Below are positions 11,951 through 25,300 of a stretch of 64,000 nucleotides of DNA, one piece after another. The stretch is from positions 434,001 to 498,000 of the forward strand of contig NW_027480601.1 in NCBI RefSeq assembly GCF_051401765.1, given 5' to 3'. The notes beneath the pieces were generated by a model. That model saw only the letters and a list, made by a program, of their open reading frames with translations, made no database searches and was not told the origin of the DNA. Position numbers and translations under genes: made by a program. The stretch's first letter is position 1. Each line of letters begins with the position of its first letter. This stretch comes from Calliopsis andreniformis. Its lineage: Eukaryota; Arthropoda; Insecta; Hymenoptera; Andrenidae.

Positions 11951-11990
11951 ATAGAATATCCTTAATTATCAGGATTCTATACTCATACCT
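11951..11990 (+). repeat. D-island family (representative copy; 7 copies)
   Basis: The copies read ATAGAATATCCTTAATTATC followed by AGGATTCTATACTCATACC. Copies: 11951, 12964, 15994, 24922, 30381, 35978 and 38795, each about 40 bp. With flanks, 48 bases align without gaps to A1 (TCAATAGAATATCC to CTCAACC). The left flank is TCAAAAGTC in most copies, TCAAAGGTC at 11951, TCAAAAGAC at 35978 and TCAAAACTC at 38795. The right flank always leads to an AACCGTCAGTCCTCGTCC or AACCGTCAGTCCTCGCCC block within about 110 bp. Confidence 0.86.
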
Positions 11991-13200
11991 CAACCCTCAA
12001 CCCTCAGCCCTCATTCTCAATCCTCAATCCACAATCCTCAAACCTAAATCCTCAACCGTCAGTCCTCGTCCTCAATCCTCAACACTCAATCCTCAATCCT
12101 CCCATCTTCAATCATCAATACTCAATCGTCAATCCTGAATCCTCAATCTTCAGCCCTCAGTCCTCAACTATCAGTTGTGAATCCTCAATCCTCAATAGAA
12201 TATCCTCAATTCACAGGTTTCAATACTCAATACTCAACCTGCAATCCTCAAATCTCCATCCACAAACATCAATTCTCATCACTCAACCCTCAACACTCAG
12301 TCCCCAATCCTCAATATTCAAACCTCAATCCTCAATCCTCCATCCTCAATCCTCAATCTTCAATCCTCAATACTCAACCTTCAATCCTCAATCCTCAATC
12401 CACGGTCCTCAATCCTCAATCGTCAATCTCCAATCCTGAATACTCAATCTTAAATCCTCAATTATCAATCCTCAATTCGCGACACTCAATCCTAAGTCCT
12501 CAGTCCTCAAACCTCAATCCTGAATCCTCAATCCTGCATCCTCAATCTTCACCCCTCAGTCCTCAACAATCAGTTGTCAATCATCAATCCCCAATAGAAT
12601 ATCCTCAATTCACAGTTTTCAATAGTCAACACTCAATCTGCAATCTTCAAATCTCTATCCACAAACATCAACTCTCATCACTCAACCCTGAACCCTCAGC
12701 CCTCATTCTCAATCCTCAATCCACAATCGTCAAACCTAAATCCCCAACCGTCAGTCCTCGTCCTCAATCCTCAACACTCAATCCTCAATCCTCCCATCTT
12801 CTATCACCAATACTCAATCGTCAATCCTCAATCGTCAGTCCTCAATGCTCAATCCTCAATCCTCAATATTCAACACTCAACACTCAACCATCAATCCTCA
12901 ATACTCAATCCTCAATCCTCAATCCTCAATACTCAACCATCAATCCTCAATCCTCAAAAGTCAATAGAATATCCTTAATTATCAGGATTCTATACTCATA
13001 CCTCAACGCTCAACCCACAGCCCTCATTCTCAATCCTCAATCCACAATCCTCAAACCTAAATACTCAACCGTCAGTCCTCGTCCTCAATCCTCAACACTC
13101 AATCCTCAATCCTCCCATCTTCAATCATCAATACTCAACACTCAATCCTCAACCATCAATCCTCAATACTTAATCATCAATCCTCAATTCTCAACACTCA

Positions 13201-13315
13201 ATATAATATCCTGACTTCTCATGGTTCAATACTCAATCCACAATATTCAGTAATCAAATATCAATCCTCAAACATCAATACTCAGCACTCAATCGTCAAC
13301 ACTCAGTCCCCTCTC
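13201..13315 (+). repeat. C-island family (representative copy; 6 copies)
   Basis: Copies start at 13201, 16231, 25215, 30674, 36271 and 39032. Each reads ATATAATATCCTGACTTC, TGGTTCAATACTC, AATATTCAGTAA and then ends ACACTCAGTCCCCTCTCC. It aligns without gaps to an A2 island over about 114 bases, and identity is highest at TTCAATACTCAAT and AAACATCAAT. Each C follows a D island by about 0.24-0.29 kb (D 12964 to C 13201; D 24922 to C 25215) and precedes an A2 island by about 226 bp. Copies share a flanking GTATCCTCAATCGTGAATCC. Confidence 0.87.
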
Positions 13316-14104
13316 CTCAATCCTCCATCCTCAGTCCTCAAACCTCAAACCTGTATCCTCAATCGTGAATCCTCAATCCTCAGTCCTCAGTCCTCAACAA
13401 TCAGTCGTCAATTCTCAATCCTCAATAGAATATCATCAATTCACAGTTTTCAATACTCAATACTCAATCTGCAATCTTCAAATCTCTATCCACAAACATC
13501 AATTCTCATCATTCAACCCTCATCACTCAGTCCCCAATCCTCAATCTTCAATCCTCAATCCTCAATCCTCAATCCTCGATCGTCAATCTTCAATCCTCAA
13601 TACTCAATCTTCAATCCTCCATCCTCATTCCTCAATCTTCAATCCTCAATCCTCAATCGCCAGGCTTCAATCCTCAATACACAACCTTCATTCCTCAATC
13701 CTCAATCCTCATTCCTCAATCCTCATTCTTCAATCCTCAATACCCAATCCTCAATCTTCAATCCTCAATCCTCAATCCTCAACTCTCAATCCTCAATCCT
13801 CAATCCTCAGTCCTCAGTCCTCAAACCTCAATCCTCAACCCTCAGCCCTCATCCTCAATCCTCAACCCTCAGCCCTCATCCTCAATCCTCAATCCTCAAT
13901 CTTCATTCTTCAATCCTCAATCCTCAAGCCTCAATCCTCAATCCTCAATCCTCAATCCAAAATCTTCAATCCTCAATACTCAATCTGCAATCCTCAATCC
14001 TCAGTCCTCACTCCTCAATACTCATTCTTCAATCCTCAATACCGAATCCACAATCTTCAATCCTCAATCCTTAAACCTCAATTCTCAATCCTCAAACCTC
14101 AATC

Positions 14105-17100
14105 CTCAGACTTCAAACATAATATTGAATCCTCAGTCCTTGTCCTCAATCGACAACCCTCAATCCTCAATCCTCAATCTTCAATAATTAATAAACAATC
14201 TTCAATCCTCAATCCTCGATCCTCAATCCTCAACCCTCAATCCTCAATGTTCAGTCCTCAATACCGAATCCTCAATCTTCAATCCTCAATCCTCAATCTT
14301 CAATCCTCAATCTTAATCTCCAAACCTCAATACTCAAACTTCAATCCTCAATCCTCAATCCTCAATCCTCAATCCTCAATCTTCAATCCTCAATACTCAA
14401 TCTTCAATCCTCAATCCTCAATCCTCAATCCTCAATCCTCAATCCCCAATCTTCAATCCTCAATACTCAATCTGCAATCCTCAATCCTCAGTCCTCACTC
14501 CTCAATCCTCATTCTTCAATCCTCAATACCGAATCCTCAATCTTCAATCCTAAATCCTCAATCCTCAACTCTCAATCCTCAATCCTCAATCCTCAGACTT
14601 CAAACATCAATACTCAACCCTCAGTCCTCGTCCTCAATCGACAACCCTCAATCCTCAATCCTCAATCTTCAATCATTAATATTCAATCTTCAATCCTCAA
14701 TCCTCAATCCTCAATCCTCAACCCTCAATCCTCAATGTTCAATCCTCAATACCCAATCCTCAATCTTCAATCCTCAATCCTCAATCCTCAATCCTCAATC
14801 CTCAATCCTCAATCCTCAATCCTCAGTCCTCAAACCTCAGTCCTGAATCCTCAATCCTTAATCCTCAATCTTCAGTCCTCAGTCCTCAACAATCAGTTGT
14901 GAATCCTCAATCCTCAATAGGATATCCTCAATTCAAAGGTTTCAATACTCAATACTCAACCTGCAATCTTCAAATCTCTATCCACAAACATCAATTCTCA
15001 TCACTCAACACTCAACACTCAGTCCCCAATCCTCAATCTTCAAACCTCAATCCTCAATCCTCAATCCTCAATCCTCAATCTTCAATCCTCAATACTCAAT
15101 CCTCAATCCTCAATCCTCAGTCCTCAAACCTCAATCCTGAATCCTCAATCCTGAATCCTCAATCTTCAGCCCTCAGTCCTCAACTATCAGTTGTGGATCC
15201 TCAATCCTCAATAGAATATCCTCAATTCACAGGTTTCAATACTCAATACTCAACCTGCAATCTTCAAATCTCTATCCACAAACATCAATTCTCATCACTC
15301 AACCCTCAACACTCAGTCCCCAATCCTCAATATTCAAACCTCAATCCTCAATCCTCCATCCTCAATCCTCAATCTTCAATCATCAATACTCAACCTTCAA
15401 TCCTCAATCCTCAATCCACGGTCCTCAATCCTCAATCGTCAATCTCCAATCCTGAATACTCAATCTTAAATCCTCAATCCTCAATCCTCAATCCTCAATC
15501 CTCAATCCTTAATCCTCATTCTTCAATCCTCAATACCCAATCCTCAATCTTAAATCCTCAATTATCAATCCTCAATTCGCGACACTCAATCCTAAGTCCT
15601 CAGTCCTCAAACCTCAATCCTGAATCCTCAATCCTGCATCCTCAATCTTCAGCCCTCAGTCCTCAACAATCAGTTGTCAATCCTCAATCCCCAATGGAAT
15701 ATCCTCAATTCACAGTTTTCAATAGTCAATACTCAATCTGCAATCTTCAAATCTCTATCCACAAACTTCAACTCTCATCACTCAACCCTGAACCCTCAGC
15801 CCTCATTCTCAATCCTCAATCCACAATCGTCAAACCTAAATCCTCAACCGTCAGTCCTCGTCCTCAATCCTCAACAATCAATCCTCAATCCTCCCATCTT
15901 CAATCACCAATACTCAATCGTCAATCCTCAATCGTCAATCCTCAATGCTCAATCCTCAATACTCAACCATCAATCCTCAATCCTCAAAAGTCAATAGAAT
16001 ATCCTTAATTATCAGGATTCTATACTCATACCTCAACCCTCAACCCACAGCCCTCATTCTCAATCCTCAATCCACAATCCTCAAACCTAAATACTCAACC
16101 GTCAGTCCTCGTCCTCAATCCTCAACACTCAATCCTCAATCCTCCCATCTTCAATCATCAATACTCAACACTCAATCCTCAACCATCAATCCTCAATACT
16201 CAATCATCAATCCCCAATTCTCAACACTCAATATAATATCCTGACTTCTCATGGTTCAATACTCAATCCACAATATTCAGTAATCAAATATCAATCCTCA
16301 AACATCAATACTCAACACTCAATCCTCAACACTCAGTCCCCTCTCCTCAATCCTCCATCCTCAGTCCTCAAACCTCAAACCTGTATCCTCAATCGTGAAT
16401 CCTCAATGTTCAGTCCTCAGTCCTCAACAATCAGTCGTCAATTCTCAATCCTCAATAGAATATCATCAATTCACAGTTTTCAATACTCAATACTCAATCT
16501 GCAATCTTCAAACCTCTATCCACAAACATCAATTCTCATCATTCAACCCTCATCACTCAGTCCCCAATCCTCAATCTTCAATCCTCAATCCTCAATCCTC
16601 AATCCTCGATCGTCAAACTTCAATCCTCAATACTCAATCTTCAATCCCCCATCCTCATTCCTCAATCCTCAATCCTCAATCCTCAATCGCCAGGCTTCAA
16701 TCCTCAATACTCAACCTTCATTCCTCAATCCTCAATCCTCATTCCTCAATCCTCATTCTTCGATCCTCAATACCCAATCCTCAATCTTCAATCCTCAATC
16801 CTCAATCCTCAACTCTCAATCCTCAATCCTCAATCCTCAGTCCTCAGTCCTCAAACCTCAATCCTCAACCCTCAGCCCTCATCCTCAATCCTCAACCCTC
16901 AGCCCTCATCCTCAATCCTCAATCCTCAATCTTCATTCTTCAATCCTCAATCCTCAAGCCTCAATCCTCAATCCTCAATCCTCAGTCCTCGAACCTCAAT
17001 CCTGAATCGTCAATCCTGAATCCTCAATCTTCAGCCCTCAGTCCTCAACTATCAGTTGTGAATCCTCAATCCTCAATAGAATATCCTCAATTCACAGGTT

Positions 17101-17800
17101 TCAATACTCAATACTCAACCTGCAATCTTCAAATCTCTATCGACAAACATCAATTCTCATCACTCAACACTCAACACTCAGTCCCCAATCCTCAGTCTTC
17201 AATCCTCAATCCTCAATTCTCAATCCTCGATCGTCAATCTTCAATCCTCAATCCTCAATCCTCAACCCTCAGTCCTCAAACCTCAATCCTCAACCCTCAG
17301 CCCTCATCCTCAATCCTCAGCCCTCAGCCCTCATCCTCAATCCTCAATCCTCAATCTTCATTCTTCAATCCTCAATCCTCAAGCCTCAATCCTCAATCCT
17401 CAACCCTCAGTCCTTGAACCTCAATCCTGAATCGTCAATCCTGAATCCTCAATCTTCAGACCTCAGACCTCAACAGTCAGACGTCAATCCTCAATCCTCA
17501 ATAGAACATCATCAATTCACAGTTTTCATTACTAAATACTCAATCTGCAATCTTCAAATCTCTATCCACAAACATCAATTCTCATCACTCAACCCTCACT
17601 ACTCAGTCCCCAATCCTCAATATTCAATCCTCAATCCTCAATCCTCAATCCACAATCCTCAGCCTTCAATCCTCAATACTCAATCTTAAATGCTCAATCT
17701 TCAATCCTCAATCCTCAGTCCTCACTCCTCAATACTCATTCTTCAATCCTCAATACCGAATCCTCAATCTTCAATCCTCAATCCTCAATCCTCAATTCTC
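14105..17800 (+). repeat. HOR copy b, 4,183 bp after copy a
   Basis: ATGTTCAGTCC at 10064 matches 14247, and the following A island matches with the same 4,183 bp offset. After the single A-F-A-D set (A 14919 and 15213, F 15574, A 15695, D 15994) the offset to copy a drops to 3,030 bp (C 13201 to 16231, A 13427 to 16457). This reflects the absence of copy a's internal duplication. Extra A islands at 17079 and 17504 close the copy. The first A core here reads GGATATCC instead of GAATATCC. Confidence 0.78.
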
Positions 17801-17814
17801 AATCCTCAAACCTC

Positions 17815-20200
17815 AATCCTCAGACTTCAAACATAATACTGAATCCTCAGTCCTCGTCCTCAATCGACAACCCTCAATCCTCAATCCTCAGTCTTCAATA
17901 ATTAATAAACAATCTTCAATCCTCGATCCTCGATCCTCAATCCTCAACCCTCAATCCTCAATGTTCAGTCCTCAATACCGAATCCTCAATCTTCAATCCT
18001 CAATCCTCAATCTTCAATCCTCAATCTTAATCTCCAAACCTCAATACTCAAACTTCAATCCTCAATCCTCAATCCTCAATCCTCAATCCTCAATCCTCAA
18101 TCCTCAATCCCCAATCTTCAATCCTCAATACTCAATCTGCAATCCTCAATCCTCAGTCCTCACTCCTCAATCCTCATTCTTCAATCCTCAATACCGAATC
18201 CTCAATCTTCAATCCTAAATCCTCAATCCTCAACTCTCAATCCTCAATCCTCAATCCTCAGACTTCAAACATCAATACTCAACCCTCAGTCCTCGTCCTC
18301 AATCGACAACCCTCAATCCTCAATCCTCAATCTTCAATCATTAATATTCAATCTTCAATCCTCAATCCTCAATCCTCAATCCTCAACCCTCAATCCTCAA
18401 TGTTCAATCCTCAATACCCAATCCTCAATCTTCAATCCTCAATCCTCAATCCTCAATCCTCAATCCTCAATCCTCAATCCTCAGTCCTCAAACCACAGTC
18501 CTGAATCCTCAGTCCTGAATCGTCAATCTTCAGCCCTCAGTCCTCAACAATCAGTCGTGAATCCACAATCCTCAATAGAATATCCTCAATTCACAGGTTT
18601 CAATACTCAATACTCAACCTGCAATCTTCAAATCTCTATCCACAAACATCAATTCTCATCACTCAACACTCAACACTCAGTCCCCAATCCTCAATCCTCA
18701 ATCGTCAATCTTCAATCCTCAATACTCAATCCTCAATCCTCAATCCTCAGTCCTCAAACCTCAATCCTGAATCCTCAATCCTGAATCCTCAATCTTCAGC
18801 CCTCAGTCCTCAACTATCAGTTGTGAATCCTCAATCCTCAATAGAATATCCTCAATTCACAGGTTTCAATACTCAATACTCAACCTGCAATCTTCAAATC
18901 TCTATCCACAAACATCAATTCTCATCGCTCAACCCTCAACACTCAGTCCCCAATCCTCAATATTCAAACCTCAATCCTCAATCCTCCATCCTCAATCCTC
19001 AATCTTCAATCCTCAATACTCAACCTTCAATCCTCAATCCTCAATCCACGGTCCTCAATCCTCAATTGTCAATCTCCAATCCTGAATACTCAATCTTAAA
19101 TCCTCAATCCTCAATCCTCAATCCTCAATCCTTAATCCTCATTCTTCAATCCTCAATACCCAATCCTCAATCTTAAATCCTCAATTATCAATCCTCAATT
19201 CGCGACACTCAATCCTAAGTCCTCAGTCCTCAAACCTCAATCCTGAATCCTCAATCCTGCATCTTCAATCTTCAGCCCTCAGTCCTCAACAATCAGTTGT
19301 CAATCCTCAATCCCCAATAGAATATCCTCAATTCACAGTTTTCAATAGTCAATACTCAATCTGCAATCTTCAAATCTCTATCCACAAACATCAACTCTCA
19401 TCACTCAACCCTGAACCCTCAGCCCTCATTCTCAATCCTCAATCCACAATCGTCAAACCTAAATCCTCAACCGTCAGTCCTCGTCCTCAATCCTCAACAC
19501 TCAATCCTCAATCCTCCCATCTTCAATCACCAATACTCAATCGTCAATCCTCAATCGTCAATCCTCAATGCTCAATCCTCAATCCTCGATCGTCAATCTT
19601 CAATCCTCAATACTCAATCTTCAATCCTCCATCCTCATTCCTCAATCCTCAATCCTCAATCCTCAATCGCCAGGCTTCAATCCTCAATACTCAACCTTCA
19701 TTCCTCAATCCTCAATCCTCATTCCTCAATCCTCATTCTTCAATCCTCAATACCCAATCCTCAATCTTCAATCCTCAATCCTCAATCCTCAACTCTCAAT
19801 CCTCACTCCTCAGTCCTCAGTCCTCAAACCTCAATCCTCAACCCTCAGCCCTCATCCTCAATCCTCAACCCTCAGCCCTCAACCTCAATCCTCAATCCTC
19901 AATCTTCATTCTTCAATCCTCAATCCTCAAGCCTCAATCCTCAATCCTCAATCCTCAGTCCTCGAACCTCAATCCTGAATCGTCAATCCTGAATCCTCAA
20001 TCTTCAGACCTCAGACCTCAACAGTCAGACGTCAATCCTCAATCCTCAATAGAATATCATCAATTCACAGTTTTCAATACTCAATACTCAATCTGCAATC
20101 TTCAAATCTCTATCCACAAACATCAGTTCTCATCACTGAACCCTCAACACTCAGTCCCCAATCCTCAATCTTCAATCCTCAATCCTCAATCCTCAATCCT
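17815..20200 (+). repeat. HOR copy c, with D and C deleted
   Basis: E at about 17897 and ATGTTCAGTCC at 17961 lie 3,714 bp after copy b. A islands follow at 18580 and 18843, F at 19197 and A at about 19318. The expected D and C islands and one A island are missing: at about 19575-19588 the text jumps from CAATGCTCAATCC to TCCTCGATCGTC. Compared with the related block at 38.7-39.4 kb, 713 bp are absent. The copy ends with A at about 20050. Confidence 0.75.
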
Positions 20201-20429
20201 CAATCCTCAATCTTCATTCTTCAATACTCAATCTTCAATCCTCAATCCTCAATCCACAATACTCAATCCTCACTCTTCAATCCACAATACCCAATCCTCA
20301 GTCTTCAATCCTCAATCCTCAATCCTCAATTCTCAATCCTCAATCCTCAGTCCTCAGTCCACAAACCTCAATCCTCAACACTCAGCCCTCATCCTCAATC
20401 CTCAATCGACAATCCGCAATCCTCAATCT

Positions 20430-20499
20430 TCAATCCTCAATCCTCAATCCTCAATCCTCAATCCTCAATCCTCAATCCTCAATCCTCAATCCTCAATCC
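20430..20499 (+). repeat. Perfect (TCAATCC)10 run
   Basis: Ten uninterrupted canonical units, preceded by TCAATCT and followed by TTAATCC. The duplicate block has exactly ten units at 40468-40537 with the same flanks. Equal copy number at a slippage-prone run suggests that the two blocks separated recently. Confidence 0.85.
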
Positions 20500-20838
20500 T
20501 TAATCCTCAATCTTCAATCTTCAATCCTGAACCCTCGATCCTCAATCCTCCATCCTCAATAAAATATCCCCAATTCTCAGTTTTCAATACTCAATTAGCA
20601 ACCTTCATACCTCAATCTACAAACAACAATTCTGGACCCACAATCCTCAACCCTCAGTCCTCAATCTTCAATCCTCAGTCCTCAATCCTCAATCCTCAAT
20701 CCTCAATCCTCAATCCTCAGTCCTCAAACCACAGTCCTCAATCATCAATCCTCAGTTCATAACCCTTAATCCTCAATCTTCAATCCTCAATCTTCAATAC
20801 CCAACATTCAATCCTCAATCCTCAATCCCCAATATTCA

Positions 20839-20885
20839 ATGCGCAATCCTCAATTATCAAACCACAATCCTCAACCCGCAGTCCT
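20839..20885 (+). repeat. R motif: ATGCGCAATCC...AACCCGCAG (representative)
   Basis: ATGCGCAATCCTCAATTATC, then AAACCACAATCCTCAACCCG and CAGTCC. Full copies lie at 1388, 20839, 40877, 46040, 51950, 58807 and 62827. Relatives with ATGCTCAATCC and AAACTACAATCC lie at 47346 and 60113. A shortened form without the ATGCGC start follows most B islands about 70 bp downstream (near 2518, 3980, 22140, 33225, 42540, 48450 and 54668). The two forms show that R and B blocks were exchanged between array domains. Confidence 0.78.
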
Positions 20886-22334
20886 CAATCCTCAATCCCC
20901 AATCCTCAGTCCTCAATCCTCAATTCTCAAACCTCAATCCTCAATCCTCAATACTCAATCTTCAATCCTCAATCCTCAGTCCTCAATCTTCAATCCTCAA
21001 TGCTCAATCCTCAACACTCAATCCTCAGTCCTCAATCCTCAATCCTCAATCCTCAAACCTCAATCCTCAATCCTCAGACCTCAATCCTCAATCTTCAATC
21101 CTCAATACTCAATCTTCAATCCTCAATACTCAATCCTCAATCCTCAATCCTCAATCCTCAATCCCCAATCTTCAATCCTCAATATTCAATCTGCAATCCT
21201 CAATCCTCTGTCCTCACTACTCAATCCTCATTCTTCAATCCTCAATACCGAAACCTCAATCTTCAATCCTCAATCCTCAATCCTCAAGCCTCAATCCTCT
21301 ATCCTCAATCGTCAGTCTTCAATCCTCAGTGCTCAACCTTTAATCCTCAATACTCAATCCTCAATCCTCAATCCTCATCCTTCAATCCTCAATACCCAAT
21401 CCTCAATCTTCAATCCTCAATCCTCAATCCTCATTTCTCAATCCTCAATCCTCAATCCTCAATCCACAATCCTCAGCCTTCAATCCTCAATACTCAATCT
21501 TCAATGCTCATTCCCAATCCTCAATCCTCAGTTCTCGATCCTCTATCGTCAACCTTCATTCCTCAATTCTCAATCTTCAATCCTCAGTCCTCAACCCTCA
21601 TTCTTCGATCCTTAATACCCAATCCTCAATCTTCAATCCTCAATCCTCAATCCTCAATTCTCAATCCTCAATCCTCAGTCCTCAGCCCTCAAACCTCAAT
21701 CCTCAACCCTCAGCCCTCATCCTCAATCCTCAATCCTCAATCCTCAATCCTCAATCTTCAATCCTCAATACTCAATATTCAATCCTCAATCCTCAGTCCT
21801 CAATCTTCAATCCTCAATGCTCAATCCTCAATCCTCAATCCTTAGTCGTCAATCCTCAATCCTCAATCCTCAAACCTCAATCCTCAATCCTCAATCCTCA
21901 ATACACAATCCTCAATCCTCAATCCTCAATCCTCAATCTTCAATCCTCAATCCTGAACCCTCGATCCTCAATCCTCCATCCTCAATAAAATATCCCCAAT
22001 TCTCAGTATTCAATACTCAATCAGCAACCTTCATACCTCTATCTACAAACAACAATACTGGACCCACAATCCTCAACCCTCATTCCTCAATCTTCAATCC
22101 TCAGTCCTCAATCCTCAGTCCTCAAACCTCTGTCCTCAATTATCAAACCACAATCCTCAACCCGCAGTCCTCAATCCTCAATCCCCAATCCTCAATCCTC
22201 AATCCTCAATTCTCAAACCTCAATCCTCAATCCTCAATACTCAATCTTCAATCCTCAATCCTCAGTCCTCAATCTTCAATCCTCAATGCTCAATCCTCAA
22301 CCCTCAATCCTCAGTCCTCAATCCTCAATCCTCA

Positions 22335-25300
22335 ATCCTCAAACCTCAATCCTCAATCCTCAAACCTCAATCCTCAATCTTCAATCCTCAATACTCAGTC
22401 TTCAATCCTCAATCCTCAATCCTCGAACCTCAATCCTGAATCCTCAAACCTCAATCCTCAATCTTCAATCCTCAATCCTCAATACTCAATCTTCAATCTT
22501 CAATCCTCAATCCTCAATCCTCAGTCCTCAATCTTCAATCCTCAATGCTCAATCCTCAATCCTCAATCCTCAGTCCTCAATCCTCAATCCTCAATCCTCG
22601 AACCTCAATCCTGAATCCTCAAACCTCAATCCTCAATCTTCAATCCTCAATACTCAATCTTCAATCCTCAATCCTCAATCCTCAATCCTCAATCCTCAAT
22701 CCTCAATCCAAAATCTTCAATCCTCAATCCTCGATCCTCAATCCTCAACCCTCAATCCTCAATGTTCAGTCCTCAATACCGAATCCTCAATCTTCAATCC
22801 TCAATCCTCAATCTTCAATCCACAATCTTAATCTCCGATCCTCAATACTCAAACTTCAATCCTCAATCCTCAATCCTCAATCCTCAATCCTCAATCTCCA
22901 ATCCTCAATACTCAATCTTCAATCCTCAATCCTCAATCCTCAATCCTCAATCCTCAATCCCCAATCTTCAATCCTCAATACTCAACCTGCAATCCTCAAT
23001 CCTCAGTCCTCACTCCTCAATCCTCAATACCGAATCCTCAATCTTCAATCCTAAATCCTCAATCCTCAACTCTCAATCCTCAATCCTCAATCCTCAGACT
23101 TCAAACATCAATACTCAACCCTCAGTCCTCGTCCTCAATCGACAACCCTCAATCCTCAATCCTCAACCCTCAACCCTCAATCCTCAATGTTCAATCCTCA
23201 ATACCCAATCCTCAATCTTCAATCCTCAATCCTCAATCCTCAGTCCTCAATCCTCAATCCTCAATCCTCAATCCCCAGTCCTCAAACCTCAATCCTGAAT
23301 CCTCAATCCTGAATCCTCAATCTTCAGGCCTCAGTCCTCAACTATCAGTTGTGAATCCTCAATCCTCAATAGAATATCCTCAATTCACAGGTTTCAATAC
23401 TCAATACTCAACCTGCAATCTTCAAATCTCTATCCACAAACATCAATCCTCATCACTCAACCCTCAACACTCAGTCCCCAATCCTCAATATTCAAACCTC
23501 AATCCTCAATCCTCAATCCTCAATCCTCAATCTTCAATCCTCAATACTCAACCTTCAACCCTCAATCGTCAATCTCCAATCCTGAATACTCAATCTTAAA
23601 TCCTCAATCCTCAATCCTGAATCCTCAGTCTTCAAACCTCAAACCTGAAACCTCAATCCTGAATCCTCAATCTTCAGACCTCAGTCCTCAACAATCAGTT
23701 GTCAATTCTCAATCCTCAATAGAATATCATCAATTCACAGTTCTCAATACTCAATACTCAATCTGCAATCTTCAAATCTCTATCCACAAACATCAATTCT
23801 CATCATTCAACCCTCAACACTCAGTCCCCAATCCTCAATCTTCGATCCTCAATCCTCAATCCTCACTCCTCGATCCTCAATCTTCAACCCTCAATACTCA
23901 GTCCTCAGTCCTTAAACCTCAATCCAGAATCCTCAATCCTGAATCCTCAATCTTCAGACCTCAGACCTCAACAATCAGACGTCAATCCTCAATCCTCAAT
24001 AGAATATCATCAATTCACAGTCTTCAATACTCAGTACTCTATCTGGAATCTTCAAATCTCTATCCACAAACATCAATTCTCATCACTCAACCCTCAACAC
24101 TCAGTCCCCAATCCTCAATATTCAAACCTCAATCCTCAATCCTCCATCCTCAATCCTCAATCTTCAATCCTCAATACTCAACCTTCAATCCTCAATCCTC
24201 AATCCACGGTCCTCAATCCTCAATCGTCAATCTCCAATCCTGAATACTCAATCTTAAATCCTCAATCCTCGATCCTCGATCCTCAATCCTCAATCCTCAA
24301 TCCTCATTCTTCAATCCTCAATACCCAATCCTCAATCTTAAATCCTCAATTATCAATCCTCAATTCGCGACACTCAATCCTAAGTCCTCAGTCCTCAAAC
24401 CTCAATTCTGAATCCTCAATCCTGCATCCTCAATCTTCAGCCCTCAGTCCTCAACAATCAGTTGTCAATCCTGAATCCCCAATAGAATATCCTCAATTCA
24501 CAGTTTTCAATAGTCAATACTCAATCTGCAATCTTCAAATCTCTATCCACAAACATCAACTCTCATCACTCAACCTTGAACCCTCAGCCCTCATTCTCAA
24601 TCCTCAATCCACAGTCGTCAAACCTAAATCCTCAACCGTCAGTCCTCGTCCTCAATCCTCAACACTCAATCCTCAATCCTCCCATCTTCAATCACCAATA
24701 CTCAATCGTCAATCCTCAATCGTCAATCCTCAATGCTCAATCCTCAACCCTCAATATTCAACACTCAACACTCAACCATCAATCCTCAATACTCAATCAT
24801 CAATCCTCAATCCTCAATCATCAATCCTCAATTATCAATCCTCAATCTTCAATACTCAATCCTCAATCCTCAATCCTCAATCCTCAATACTCAACCATCA
24901 ATCCTCAATCCTCAAAAGTCAATAGAATATCCTTAATTATCAGGATTCTATACTCATACCTCAACCCTCAACCCTCAGCCCTCATACTCAATCCTCAATC
25001 CACAATCCTCAAACCTAAATCCTCAACCGTCAGTCCTCGTCCTCAATCCTCAACACTCAATCCTCAATCCTCCCATCTTCAATCATCAATACTCAATCGT
25101 CAATCCTGAATCGTCAATCCTCAATGCTCAATCCTCAATCCTCAATATTCAACACTCAACCCTCAACCATCAATCCTCAATACTCATTCATCAATCCTCA
25201 ATTCTCAACACTCAATATAATATCCTGACTTCTCATGGTTCAATACTCAATCCACAATATTCAGTAACCAAATATCAATCCTCAAACATCAATACTCAAC

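Larger units (their letters stand above)
9920..13900 (+). repeat. HOR copy a (E-A-A-F-A-D, repeated, then C-A)
   Basis: The copy begins at CTTCAAACATAATACTG (about 9928). It carries an E island at about 10005, ATGTTCAGTCC at 10064, A islands at about 10736 and 11030, F at 11391, A at 11513 and D at 11951. A diverged second round follows: A 12197, F 12474, A 12596, D 12964. It ends with C at 13201 and A at 13427. Copies b and c follow the same order. The second A-F-A-D round (spacing about 1.0-1.17 kb) is absent from copy b, so copy a has an internal tandem duplication of roughly 1.1 kb. Confidence 0.78.
20207..22280 (+). repeat. B/R block, left copy
   Basis: This block contains a perfect run of ten TCAATCC units (20430-20499), a B island (20561-20641), the R motif ATGCGCAATCC (20839), a diverged variant-rich stretch and a second B island (21987-22067). 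No A island lies between about 20.1 and 23.35 kb. The left half is duplicated at 40.2-41.6 kb with offset 20,038 at both B (20561/40599) and R (20839/40877). The second B island instead pairs with 33071 (offset 11,084). Confidence 0.78.

Noticed and set aside
13201..13225. TATAAT-like and TATA-like strings in C islands and in the B island at 40599 (ATATAATATCC, CTATAAAATAT)
   Set aside because: These are A/T-rich variants of TCAATAGAATATCC. No gene lies downstream, and neighbouring copies differ at the key bases without pattern.
5336..20060. CRISPR-like pattern of repeated A islands separated by variable stretches
   Set aside because: The stretches between islands are the same satellite and are themselves repeated. 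Island spacing varies from about 0.26 to several kb, and no cas genes are present.
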